Source: Vibrio azureus (GTDB taxonomy: Bacteria > Pseudomonadota > Gammaproteobacteria > Enterobacterales > Vibrionaceae). From it: a DNA stretch of 64,000 bases. The first letter of the stretch is position 1. Each line of letters opens with the position of its first letter. A program made the position numbers and the translations under genes. The notes under the pieces were generated by a model. It was given only the letters and a program-made list of their open reading frames with translations, was not told the DNA's origin and made no database searches. The stretch covers positions 806,001-870,000 of the forward strand of contig NZ_CP018617.1 in the NCBI RefSeq assembly GCF_002849855.1. The letters are read 5' to 3'. Positions 41,706 through 50,639 of the stretch are shown here, piece by piece.

Positions 41706-42569
41706 CTAGATGCTAGGTGTAATAACAGAGTTTCGACAATCTATTACTTGAGATATGTCGCAGTTCAAAGCAAGTCTTTGCTTGAAGTTCATATGTGATA
41801 CACTCTTATTCAAAATCGTAGATACCTTACTGTGAATCATAGGGTAGAGGTAATCTTTTCCCGATACATGCGTTGTCAACTTACATAACGAAGATTCCAT
41901 TCTTTCAAGTATTTCTTGGTATGTTTCAGTAAATATTTCTTGCCCTTTAGAATTTATTATCACGTCATTGAGTTCCGAAATTTTATACTTTACTTTTTCT
42001 GGGTCGATTGTTGAATTATACTTATCATCAAGGAAATCTTTAATAGGAATTGAAACATTAGGTACACTGGGAATGTTTAACTTTTGAATCATTGCATACC
42101 TGATAAACAATTCAACAAGTGGATACTCACAAACTGATTTCCATTCGTCGTAAGAGAATTCACTAACGATGTCCTCTTCACGTAAACTTGTATGCTCTTC
42201 ATTAATGTAATTAATAATTGCGTTGACATCAAGTAGAAGGTTTTCGACACAATAATAAGGTAAACGAAAGACACCACGAGGAAGTTCATTTTCCCCTTTT
42301 AATATGTAAAGGTCACCATCAACAACAAATAGAGTTGGTTTTTTAATATTGCCTTTTTTCTCGTTACATTTTTTTATGACGTTACCTCTAGAGCCAATAG
42401 GATATACATTGTCAATCTTGTATTGATCATTAAATATTCTCTTGAAAATATTCACATATAGTTTGTCGTAATTTTTTGCAGTATCTTCTATATAAATATC
42501 AATATCATTGTATGTATCCAATAGTTTTGATTTAGAAAACTTAGCTGCATCTTTCCTCTGCAAAGTCAT
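41706..42569 (-). CDS. ariB: DUF4435 protein, AriB-like effector nuclease of a PARIS system
   Basis: Start 42569 lies immediately after the ATPase stop. The 287-aa protein begins MTLQRKDAAKFSKSKLLDTY and carries the DUF4435 (OLD-type TOPRIM) signature: LFVVDGDLYIL with paired acidic residues, then RLPYYCVENLLLDVNAI. An ABC ATPase gene directly before a DUF4435 gene is the PARIS arrangement (AriA-AriB). In PARIS, AriA releases AriB after sensing a phage anti-restriction protein, and AriB then cleaves host tRNA. Effector motifs look intact. Assignment rests on domain pair, order and sizes. Confidence 0.75.
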   Translation of the reverse strand: MTLQRKDAAKFSKSKLLDTYNDIDIYIEDTAKNYDKLYVNIFKRIFNDQYKIDNVYPIGSRGNVIKKCNEKKGNIKKPTLFVVDGDLYILKGENELPRGVFRLPYYCVENLLLDVNAIINYINEEHTSLREEDIVSEFSYDEWKSVCEYPLVELFIRYAMIQKLNIPSVPNVSIPIKDFLDDKYNSTIDPEKVKYKISELNDVIINSKGQEIFTETYQEILERMESSLCKLTTHVSGKDYLYPMIHSKVSTILNKSVSHMNFKQRLALNCDISQVIDCRNSVITPSI

Positions 42570-42570
42570 C

Positions 42571-43934
42571 TTATATCCCCCACCTCTCGATCGGAGTGCA
42601 ATAATCATCATATTCGCCAATGATATCAGGAGAGTGTGTTGCCAAAATTAATTGAATATTACTATTTATCTCTCTCAATGCAGAGATAAACATATCCTGC
42701 CACTTTATGTGTAGGGATATTTCTGGTTCATCTATAATAATACTGTTAATATCGTTCTTTCTCGAGAATACCATGTTGGCTATTATGATGACTAGTTGCT
42801 TTTCACCAGAAGAGAGTTCATCTATTTCTACTTTATGTGAGCTATTTTTAATGCTTGCGTAAATATTACCTATTGAGTTTATAACTATTTTTTTTCGGTT
42901 TCATCAAAAAAGTAATTTACTACCTTTTCAAAAAGATCAATTTTTTTTCTCTTTTCGTCAAGGTTGGATTTATGCTTGTCTATTATTTTCACGAGGTTAT
43001 AAATTCGTTCCACTTGGGTTATGTTGAGTAAGTACTCAAGTGTAAACTTCATTTCTTCTCGATCTTTGTTTTTTGAAAAAGCTTTGTCGTAAAGTCCATC
43101 GAGTTTCTCAAAGAAAGATGAACTCATAGTGCTAAGTTCATGACCTTTTATTTCTATATTATTAAGGACATCTAGTATTTCGTTTTTCCTTTCTTTTACT
43201 TCTAGAAAGCGAGATTCAATCATCGATTGACTATCTATGATTCCATCATAGTTATCAATGTATGTAAAAGATGAAGTTATTATGTTATTTCTTAAAGTAT
43301 TTAGTTGAGCGTTTTCGTATTTCTTAATTCTCTTAAATTCATTATTAACTAGTCTCTTGCAATCGTTAAGAGCAACATCAAAGCTGTCTATTTCTCTCTC
43401 GATCTTTTCATCAAACATTTTAATATTATAGCTTCCAAATAAGTCATCTTTAGATAGTAAATCCTTTTTTTTGTTTGATATTCTTCTGTTTAATCCTATT
43501 AACATTGGTGCGTTAATATTTGAGAATATATTGAAGTCTGAATTGTCATTCATAACTTCCATATTGTATCTATCAATGAAATCATTAACTATTGTGGATT
43601 TTTTATTGCCAAATATGTTATTTTTTCCAGTGTTTTTCACTGAAATTTTAAAGTCGTTAACATAAAAGTCTAAGCTGGCTTCAGCTTCAGGTTCTAATTT
43701 TTCAATTAGTATTTTATAATCTTTTTCTCCTACATTTATTAAAAGTTCAAATGTCTTAAATGATGTCTCATTAATTTTTTTTATATCTAATTTTAGTACT
43801 GACTCAATTAAACATAATATGCTGGTTTTACCACTTCCGTTTACACCTGTTATAATGCTTAGTTCGTGATTAAATCTTATTTTTTTCGAAATATATTTAT
43901 GCAAATCTTGAGTTTTTACACTTAGTATTTTCAT
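42571..43934 (-). pseudogene. ariA: AAA15/ABC ATPase, AriA-like, frameshifted at an A8 run
   Basis: The first part (349 codons from 43934) has Walker A (TGVNGSGKTS, 29-38) and a coiled-coil middle, and ends GAA AAA AAA TAG near 42885. The neighbouring frame continues without loss: VEIDELSSGEKQLVIII (ABC signature), NSIIIDEPEISLHIKWQD (Walker B) and ATHSPDIIGEY (switch histidine). It stops at 42571, one base before the DUF4435 start. Joined, the protein has ~454 residues, normal for AriA. One base (an A) is missing from the run as read. It may be a null allele, a phase-variable tract, or corrected by slippage or frameshifting. Confidence 0.75.
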
Positions 43935-44329
43935 TGTATGCTCCTATGCAACTAGTGTTTATGATACATTGACACTCAGTGTGTCACAAGCATCGTAAAA
44001 GTTTTCAACATGACGTTTAAGAGTGATTCTCAACGCTTGGCATTTTCAGTTTGTATCGATTTTAGTGATCTGCACTATCAACTATGGACTTCAAGTTAAG
44101 CTACTTTTCATACCTGTAGTTATTCATGAACTGCTAATGTTCGAGTTTCTGAAACTGATTCATGTCCAAGAACCATTCACATAAAGCCTACTTTTTTGCG
44201 TCAAACCTATCGATACCGTAGTAAGATAGAATAGACATACTACCGACAACTTGAGTGTGGAAGCCTTTCAAAAGGGGAGTCCACAAAAATTTGTCTTTAT
44301 GTTCAAAAATCCAAGGGGTTACACGCCCA
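43935..44329. other. Region upstream of the ATPase gene
   Basis: It contains the promoter side of the PARIS-like pair (minus strand). A frame at 44188-44406 overlaps the next small gene and has no ribosome site, so I do not call it. No RNA gene is evident. Confidence 0.4.
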
Positions 44330-44548
44330 TTAATCATCACTGAAAAGAGCAATGTACTCAGGTGAATAGATGTTAATGTATTGTTGGTGGGGAGCATAGA
44401 GCTCAAATAGTATCTCTAAGGTATCAGTTTCAACTTGAACCATCGGGGATTTATTAGCTTTTGCCTGTTCAAGGGCAGCTTGTGCAGTTTGTAGTTTTTC
44501 GCCGATTTCCTGTTCAATCTCAGCTAGTTCATCTTGCACTTTTTCCAT
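44330..44548 (-). CDS. Short coiled-coil protein (72 aa)
   Basis: Start 44548 has GAGGAATAGG upstream. The product begins MEKVQDELAEIEQEIGEKLQ, a heptad-type helix, continues QAALEQAKANKSP and ends in a compact part (ILFELYAPHQQYINIYSPEY). It lies within and beside the right flank repeat of the PARIS-like genes; a shortened relative is at 40845-40976. Not recognised. It may mark a common insertion site for cargo. Confidence 0.5.
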   Translation of the reverse strand: MEKVQDELAEIEQEIGEKLQTAQAALEQAKANKSPMVQVETDTLEILFELYAPHQQYINIYSPEYIALFSDD

Positions 44549-44728
44549 GTTCCTATTCCTCTTCAATTTAATACCTGAAACAAACCTACCATGCTGATTA
44601 TCAAACTTACTATTCACAGAAAGCACTTTGCGTGACATCACACAGGACCTTAGGAAACGAGATGTAGATTAAGTGGCGTATTGTGTGAGGTGGTCTGTAA
44701 CGATCAAGCCTTACGGAAAGTTACTATA
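44503..44728 (-). repeat. Direct repeat right of the PARIS-like genes
   Basis: This is the second copy of 40931-41105. Its outer part continues with a weaker match (AGAGTTGG-ATGATGGC... and GGCGGTAG at 44808-44855 against 41452-41496). Confidence 0.7.
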
Positions 44729-44819
44729 GAAAAAAGTTGTCGAAACGATAAATAATCCCTTTTGTGAACTCAAATACAGTATGGTATTTTGTTTTCTTAT
44801 TTATAGAGAGTTGGAATTG

Positions 44820-44882
44820 ATGGCTGGTTACTATGGCCGAGAAGTAAAGGGCGGTAGCTTTTATACTTTGTACTCCATCTAA
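44820..44882 (+). CDS. Possible 20-aa peptide
   Basis: ATG 44820 to TAA 44880-44882 encodes MAGYYGREVKGGSFYTLYSI. A related start (MACYFSRGLEDGSV) occurs at the matching place in the left flank (from about 41458). It may be a conserved short peptide or just repeated leader sequence. Confidence 0.25.
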   Translation: MAGYYGREVKGGSFYTLYSI

Positions 44883-44955
44883 AGAGTATAATTTTGTCTT
44901 TAAATATAAAATTTCTCTACCTAATAGTGGTTATACAATAGGAGTTAAAAGTAAG

Positions 44956-46008
44956 TTGTTGGTTAAATATTATGGTTTGATTGATGATGAAAGTGGTAAT
45001 GGTCTAATCCCAAGATTTCAATTTCTAATAAATGGTAAATTTCGTTTTACTCAGCCAAAGTATTTAAATGATAAAGGTAGCGAATCAAAGTTGCTTCCTT
45101 ATTTCAACCGGTTTTCCCCATCAGACCTAAAATGGGCAAAGCGGCAACATGACAAATGGCAGGCTGATCCTGATTATGTCCCTTCGGATGAAGAATTGAT
45201 TAATATGCATTTGAGACCATCAGGCATAAGGCTTGATGACTGCTTTCCGACCATGATTCTAACAGAAAAAAACTTTGATTCTGTGTCTGATTTTGAAGAA
45301 CATAAATTTAAAAGTATGGTTTCGAGTGTTAACACGCTTATCCTTGATGCTTTAAGTAGCCAAATTGGTGTACTTTCACTAAGTAATACAGCGACAAATG
45401 AATTAATGTGGACACACTATGCTTCTGAGGGCAAAGGGATAGCGATTTCATTCAATGAAGCTCATCCATTCTTCACTAAACACATACCTCTTCCTGTGAC
45501 TTATAAATCAGAAGATAGAGCATGTATTACCTATTTTGAAGGTAATTGGCGTATAAATGGTGAACCAGTTGAAAGTTATCAAACTTCAGAAAAATCAAGT
45601 GCAATTGAAGCTTATACTCAAATGTTGTCTAACGGGGTTGATATTGATGAGCTGACGAAGCGACTAATGTTCTCAAAAGCACATAAATGGGCTTATGAAG
45701 ATGAAACACGTATTGTCTTGCCACTTGAGCTTTGTGATGAAAAGCTCGGTCCAATAATAAAACTGCCGGAAGAAATAAGCAGTCTTAATGTTAAACTTTT
45801 AAATTTAGGCAATTACCCTGAAGTATGCCTAAAGAGAATTCCGTTTGATGCGTTCGACACTTTATTTTTTGGTTATAATTTGGATAATGTCCATAAAGAA
45901 AAAATCATCAAAGCTGTGAAAAATAATAAAGAGCTTTCACATTTAAAAATAAAGTCAGTTAAACATGATATTTATGGGGAAATTGAGCTTGTTGAAGCTT
46001 TTATATGA
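44956..46008 (+). CDS. DUF2971 protein
   Basis: The start is TTG (44956 or 44959) with TAGGAG upstream. The 350-aa protein shows DUF2971 marks: an N-terminal FRFTQPKYLNDK, the central GVLSLSNTATNELMWTHYAS with a GIAISFN continuation, and a later KWAYEDETRIVLP. The family is frequent in defence islands and mobile elements and may bind or modify NAD-like or nucleotide ligands; the biochemical role is not established. It is the first rightward gene of the defence block, 200 nt before the reverse transcriptase. Confidence 0.75.
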   Translation: MLVKYYGLIDDESGNGLIPRFQFLINGKFRFTQPKYLNDKGSESKLLPYFNRFSPSDLKWAKRQHDKWQADPDYVPSDEELINMHLRPSGIRLDDCFPTMILTEKNFDSVSDFEEHKFKSMVSSVNTLILDALSSQIGVLSLSNTATNELMWTHYASEGKGIAISFNEAHPFFTKHIPLPVTYKSEDRACITYFEGNWRINGEPVESYQTSEKSSAIEAYTQMLSNGVDIDELTKRLMFSKAHKWAYEDETRIVLPLELCDEKLGPIIKLPEEISSLNVKLLNLGNYPEVCLKRIPFDAFDTLFFGYNLDNVHKEKIIKAVKNNKELSHLKIKSVKHDIYGEIELVEAFI

Positions 46009-46209
46009 CATTTTTTTTGGTGTTAGAATACTTTTTTAGTTTGAAATTAACACTTTAAATCCCAACTTAAATGCGATTTTGGATTAGATTTTAAAACTAT
46101 AATTATGGGTAGTAGTAATGATTGGGGACTTTATCACTTGGACTCCATTTTTTAATAATAAACATTTCAATTTTTAGTTAATAATATATTATAAATATAA
46201 GGTTAGGTA
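46009..46209 (+). other. AT-rich leader before the reverse transcriptase
   Basis: These 200 nt are very AT-rich and hold no gene beyond a 16-codon frame (46105). Many defence reverse transcriptases have a non-coding RNA next to them, so this is the place to look. I cannot see a stable conserved fold by eye. Confidence 0.3.
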
Positions 46210-47733
46210 GTGAGTAAATTAACAGAAGAATCATTGGAATTCGCAAAGAAACACATCAGCTCATTTTACGACTCAGACTTTTTCCCAAAAACGTTTGAAT
46301 TTGAAGCTATTTGGTATAACTGGGAAGATGTTAAAAAGCATCTAAGCTCTACTAATATATCGAAGTTGAGGGTTAAACATCCTTTATCCCTAGCTTCTAA
46401 GAAGCCGAAAGGCAGTTATAGAATCGTCCATCAGTTAGAGCCATTGGATACAATTATTTATACAGCATTAGCTTACGAATTTGCTGAAGCTATAGAATTA
46501 TCTCGAACTCCAGAAAAACAAAAAATAGCTTGTTCATATCGTATAGAGCTAAGTGAAGGTGGTTTCTTTTCCAAAGACAACGGTTTTAAGAACTTTACTG
46601 AAAGAACAGAGAAGTTATCCACTAGTTACGAATATGTTTTAACAACCGACATTACTGACTTCTATAATCAAATTTATTTACATAGATTAAATAATGCTCT
46701 TGAGCTTGCAGCCCCTAGCTTGAAAAATAAAGCAGACGATCTTGAATCATTTCTTACAAGTTTAAATGATAAATCATCACAAGGTATTCCTGTTGGACCT
46801 GCGGCAAGTATTTTAATGTCAGAGGCAATATTAGTAGATATAGATCGTTTCATATTCGAAAAAGGTGTAGAACATACAAGGTATGTTGATGATTTTAGAA
46901 TTTTCTCAGACTCTAAGCTTGAGCTGGAGAAGGTACTTGAAGAGTTAACTCTTTATCTGTACGAAGCTCACAGGCTTTCACTAGCTACAGACAAAACGAG
47001 GATACTCGAAACTGAACAATATGTAGAAGGTACACTCCACAATCAATATGAACTAGAGAAAGTGGAAATATTCAGAACCTTAGAGGTTTTAAACCCCTAT
47101 TCAGGTGAGGTTGATTTCGTCGAAGTGCCAGTTGAAGACGAAGACGAAAAAGTAGAGCATCAACTGAATGAAATCTCTGATCAGCTCCTGAAGCGTGATA
47201 CTTTAGATCTTGGTTTAGCTCGGGCATTAATCAGAAAGGCTAAAAAAAGCAAAAATATCTCAATTGCATCTGTGATATTAGATAATTTTGAGTTTTTTGT
47301 GCCTGTTATAAACGACGTGGTTTTGTATTTCGAAGAAGTTACTAATGAGAGTTTTACAAAGGTACACAAAAAACAGCTTAAGTCTGTTATAAATAATGAT
47401 GCAGCTCAAAGCCAAATTGTTCGCTTTTGGTTAGAGTGGTATGTCGCTCACAATAGTTTATTACTAGAAGACCGTGAATTCAGACAGTACATTCATGGTA
47501 GTGAGTTTATTGAAAACCAAGCTATTGCAGCTGTAACAACAAAGAATGTGTCTTGGGTACGTGATATCAAAAAAGACGTATACAACGTAGGTGAGAAAGG
47601 AAAGCGTGCCATTTTGTTTGCAACACAAATATTACCTACTGATGAGCGAACCCATTGGTTAAAGTTATTTGCTAAAAACTCACCGGAAGAGCTTGATCGT
47701 TGGATTGCTAAGTGGATTTTGGAAGCAAAGTAA
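46210..47733 (+). CDS. Defence-type reverse transcriptase (UG/DRT-like)
   Basis: The start is GTG 46210 with AGGTTAGGT upstream. The 507-aa protein contains the catalytic palm motifs: YRIVHQLEPLDTIIYTAL (about 70-87), A-box VLTTDITDFYNQIY with Asp147 and Asp150, B-box SQGIPVGPAASILMSEA (190-206) and the C-box YVDD (225-228). The second half (about 300-507) is helical without a known nuclease. This matches unknown-group reverse transcriptases linked to abortive infection, which make cDNA or untemplated DNA after phage attack. The exact class is not assigned. The nuclease gene starts 34 nt downstream, so they likely share a transcript. Confidence 0.88.
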   Translation: MSKLTEESLEFAKKHISSFYDSDFFPKTFEFEAIWYNWEDVKKHLSSTNISKLRVKHPLSLASKKPKGSYRIVHQLEPLDTIIYTALAYEFAEAIELSRTPEKQKIACSYRIELSEGGFFSKDNGFKNFTERTEKLSTSYEYVLTTDITDFYNQIYLHRLNNALELAAPSLKNKADDLESFLTSLNDKSSQGIPVGPAASILMSEAILVDIDRFIFEKGVEHTRYVDDFRIFSDSKLELEKVLEELTLYLYEAHRLSLATDKTRILETEQYVEGTLHNQYELEKVEIFRTLEVLNPYSGEVDFVEVPVEDEDEKVEHQLNEISDQLLKRDTLDLGLARALIRKAKKSKNISIASVILDNFEFFVPVINDVVLYFEEVTNESFTKVHKKQLKSVINNDAAQSQIVRFWLEWYVAHNSLLLEDREFRQYIHGSEFIENQAIAAVTTKNVSWVRDIKKDVYNVGEKGKRAILFATQILPTDERTHWLKLFAKNSPEELDRWIAKWILEAK

Positions 47734-47767
47734 AATTTTAGTAGTTGTTGTATTTAAGAGGTAGATT

Positions 47768-48721
47768 GTGGCTGGAGAACGTTCTAAGACCATTGGTGAA
47801 GTTGGTGAAAGTATTGCTGAAAACTTTTTTAGTAAAATTGGGTGGGGCTTACCTCAGAAAGGGATCTATTATCCTTGCATAAAGCGTCAAAAGCATGCAC
47901 TTTCAACGTCTAAGAGTGGTGAAAAAACACAGCACGGTATTGATTTCCAATTTTCTTACAAGTCATTACTAGAGTCAGAAACTCTGAACCACCTTATTAT
48001 TTCTGTTAAACATGCCAAAGATAGTAAGTATCCAGCATCTGCTACTGCAAAGTTCAAAGGGTATATTCAAGATCTAGTTCATACAAGAGAGTGTTTTTTA
48101 CGCTCTGGAGAGCGAAGAGAGCTGAACGTAGATTACAAAGGGTGCAAGAGAATTAATGATATTCCCGTTTTATTCTACATATCAAGTTGTGACCATGAAG
48201 ATTTTGACTTCGTCTCAAAACTACAAAGCAGTAGATTTATGAATGACTATGATATAGGTGAGTTATATATAGTGGATAATCGTAGAGTATCATTTATCCT
48301 CAATGTTTTGACATATATTGAAAGTAAACATTCTGATTGGGATTGGAATTTTTTTAATCCATTGACTGGCATGAACATAGCTGACTCTACTATTATGCAA
48401 CATAATAAAAAAATGCAAGTAGAGTTCTTGAATAGTCCATTTGTCCCGTTTTTGCTAAAGAAGACTGTTGGCGGGCATGAAACTTGTAAATTCTTGGTTG
48501 CATCTATCGATGGATTTTCTGCAAATAACTTTGCAAAGCTGATAACATACTGTCGTCAGAACACTAATGACAATGTCAGTGATGTTGAGATTGTTACTGG
48601 TGATTATTTTCCAGATGATCATGACTCGATAATACGAAAAGTATTATCTTCGAATGAAATGGAACTAAATGTATCACTTGGTAACTTTAAGCCTAATTTT
48701 AGGAGTCTAGCTAATGTCTGA
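47768..48721 (+). CDS. PD-(D/E)XK nuclease-like protein resembling GapS4a
   Basis: The start is GTG 47768 after AGAGG. The 317-aa protein has a restriction-type fold near its front: GEVGESIAENFFSKIGW (Glu14), TQHGIDFQFSY (Asp59) and LNHLIISVKHAKDS (Lys81). This is the E...D...x-V-K pattern of PD-(D/E)XK enzymes. A further conserved-looking FKGYIQDLVHTRECF follows. The pattern recalls GapS4a of the Vibrio two-gene anti-phage system GAPS4, from memory. It should be a DNA nuclease activated on infection. It overlaps its partner gene by 8 nt and follows the reverse transcriptase closely. Confidence 0.65.
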   Translation: MAGERSKTIGEVGESIAENFFSKIGWGLPQKGIYYPCIKRQKHALSTSKSGEKTQHGIDFQFSYKSLLESETLNHLIISVKHAKDSKYPASATAKFKGYIQDLVHTRECFLRSGERRELNVDYKGCKRINDIPVLFYISSCDHEDFDFVSKLQSSRFMNDYDIGELYIVDNRRVSFILNVLTYIESKHSDWDWNFFNPLTGMNIADSTIMQHNKKMQVEFLNSPFVPFLLKKTVGGHETCKFLVASIDGFSANNFAKLITYCRQNTNDNVSDVEIVTGDYFPDDHDSIIRKVLSSNEMELNVSLGNFKPNFRSLANV

Positions 48722-49817
48722 CTTCTTTATTCCTACTGGTGATTACCTACGGCAATTTATTGGTAATTCAATGATAAAACCTGGTGATATCAAGGATATT
48801 TTAAAAAAAAGAGGGATCTTTTCTTCATCTAACGATAAAAAAATTCTTGGTCCTTTGTTGGTAAAAACTGGTATATCTCCGGATGAATTTGAAAGCTTGA
48901 AAGAGTCCATTCAGACGAAAGAAGAAAACCCTAAGGTCCAAACTAGAAAACTTGTCTGGAATAGTGAAGAAGATTTAGTTGATGCAATACCATATGATTT
49001 TGACTTTTCAGATTTAATAGTAGATCCGTTTGGAATATCCACTGTTGATAACGATCCATGCTTTTCTCTTGCAGGTGATGGAAAAGATCCAAATCATTTA
49101 GTTGCTGATATTGTCATTAAGAGAACAGATAAAACTAAAAACTTTGGGGATGACACTTCTTACCATAATTGTTCTATAGAATTAAAACTTGATGATAACA
49201 ACAATATTGATTTAAACATCACAGTCAAACACTCATCTAAAGAGAGTCTTAGTGTAATTAACAAGGTTTCAACCAGGGTCCATCATCATTTAAAAAGTAA
49301 CGGCTATGTTTCCCAAGAGCCAATGAAGAAAATTCTATTTGGTGACTTTACCAATGAGCATCGTGTAGATTTTCTCATTGAATTAGCTAAGTCAAAAGAA
49401 ATGTATTTATATTACCAAGACATTAAGAAAATTTACTTTGCTCCTGATGAAAATGTTAAAGGAGAAAAACCTCAAGAGATCGAGTGGTTTGAAAAGAAAG
49501 TTAAAGACTTAATGTTCAAAGGAGAAAAGCTGGATTCCAGTATTTTCTTGATAAAGCCCGAACTCAAGAAGCATCTAAAGTTATATAGTATAAGTTCTAG
49601 CCATGAGCTAAATGACTCTGATCATCAGGGCACCTGTGTGCTTAACCTTTATTTTCAAGGAATGGACGCGAATAGTGAGTTAATGATGGAAGTTGATGGT
49701 TTGAAGATTCAACAGAAGTTAGCAGATGAAAACAAGTCTATTATCAAGTTACAAGTACTAAAGTTTTTAGAAGCAAAGAAGCTAGAACTTTACGAAAAAT
49801 ATTCGCATAAAGAATAG
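48714..49817 (+). CDS. GapS4b-like partner protein
   Basis: ATG 48714 lies inside the nuclease gene. The 367-aa protein begins SDFFIPTGDYLRQFIG, then IKPGDIKDILKKRGIFSSS and LLVKTGISPDEFESLKE, a small helical region. A larger domain follows with mixed strands (ADIVIKRTDKTKNF, CSIELKLDDNNNIDLNITVK). I recall this N-terminal pattern from the second protein of GAPS4-type systems; its activity is unknown and presumably regulates or targets the nuclease. There is no catalytic motif I can name. It ends the defence block. Confidence 0.55.
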   Translation: MSDFFIPTGDYLRQFIGNSMIKPGDIKDILKKRGIFSSSNDKKILGPLLVKTGISPDEFESLKESIQTKEENPKVQTRKLVWNSEEDLVDAIPYDFDFSDLIVDPFGISTVDNDPCFSLAGDGKDPNHLVADIVIKRTDKTKNFGDDTSYHNCSIELKLDDNNNIDLNITVKHSSKESLSVINKVSTRVHHHLKSNGYVSQEPMKKILFGDFTNEHRVDFLIELAKSKEMYLYYQDIKKIYFAPDENVKGEKPQEIEWFEKKVKDLMFKGEKLDSSIFLIKPELKKHLKLYSISSSHELNDSDHQGTCVLNLYFQGMDANSELMMEVDGLKIQQKLADENKSIIKLQVLKFLEAKKLELYEKYSHKE

Positions 49818-49992
49818 TCAGACACATAATGATTGCTTTTATTTGAGTTCTTAAAGCCGATCTCGCTTCACTCAAACATAACACACCTAAATAAGCTGAG
49901 CATTTAACGCATCGTTATTGCGTTGCTAATATCTTAACAGTTGTTAGCAGTGCAAATTGAATTCAACTTTAAAAATAACTGGTAGGATAAGA

Positions 49993-50358
49993 ATGAACTT
50001 AGAGGCTTTAAAAGAAATTATTAGAAATCACCCGGAGATTCTTGAGGAGTCAGCTCGAGATAGTGGTGCCGATGAAAGTGTAGTTATGGGAATCGCTAAA
50101 TTTTCCAGTCGGAATGGCTATGAGGTAATGTCTGAACATCAGAAGTATCATTTTGATAAATCAATTCGTCATTTGGTGGAAGATGTTCAATGTTCAGGTT
50201 ATACACATGAATTTGAAGAAGAACATCAAGAGTGTCTAAATATCTTAGATGACGATGACTTGGTTGAGTATTACCAAAATGACGGGGGGTACTGTGAAAG
50301 CTGTCAAGGTCAATCCGACGCAGATGCACATAGTAAAGCATCATTTATGGCGGACTAA
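49993..50358 (+). CDS. Acidic protein with C-terminal cysteine pair (121 aa)
   Basis: ATG 49993 has AGGATAAG before it; a start at 49957 lacks one. The product is acidic and helical (LEALKEIIRNHPEILEESAR) with an acidic stretch (NILDDDDLVEYYQNDGG) and a CESC motif near the end. No family recognised. It lies between the defence block and the lysis genes, followed by a terminator (50536-50567). Confidence 0.45.
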   Translation: MNLEALKEIIRNHPEILEESARDSGADESVVMGIAKFSSRNGYEVMSEHQKYHFDKSIRHLVEDVQCSGYTHEFEEEHQECLNILDDDDLVEYYQNDGGYCESCQGQSDADAHSKASFMAD

Positions 50359-50535
50359 TCTGAAGAGTGCTGCGCACTGCTAATAAGCGTTTAGGGTTTC
50401 AACTAACTTTAACTAACCAGAATGAAATAGGTTAATGCATAGTGCAGTACCTCTAAAGCGTTTTTGTACAAATGTTATGACACATAGACCTAGTATTCTT
50501 GCTTTCCCCGCTCAAGTGTGCATAATTACTACAGT

Positions 50536-50567
50536 AAAAAAACCTCGCCCAATCGGCGGGGTTTTTT
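50536..50567 (+). terminator. Terminator before the lysis genes
   Basis: The stem AACCTCGCC / GGCGGGGTT (one mismatch) has a 5-nt loop, followed by TTTTT. It separates cargo from the late operon; Q-modified polymerase would have to pass it. Confidence 0.75.
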
Positions 50568-50639
50568 CGTTTCTAGCGTTTATAACTTTCGAGCACCCCT
50601 TTCCATTGTGAAAGTAGGGTGCTTTTTTATGGGCCTCAT

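Noticed and set aside
42880..42900. Certain programmed -1 frameshift in the ATPase gene
   Set aside because: The A8 run is slippery, but no clear downstream pseudoknot or Shine-Dalgarno stimulator is visible; mutation or phase variation is equally likely.
44188..44406. 72-codon frame on the minus strand
   Set aside because: It overlaps the better supported 72-aa gene with its ribosome site and has no start signal of its own.
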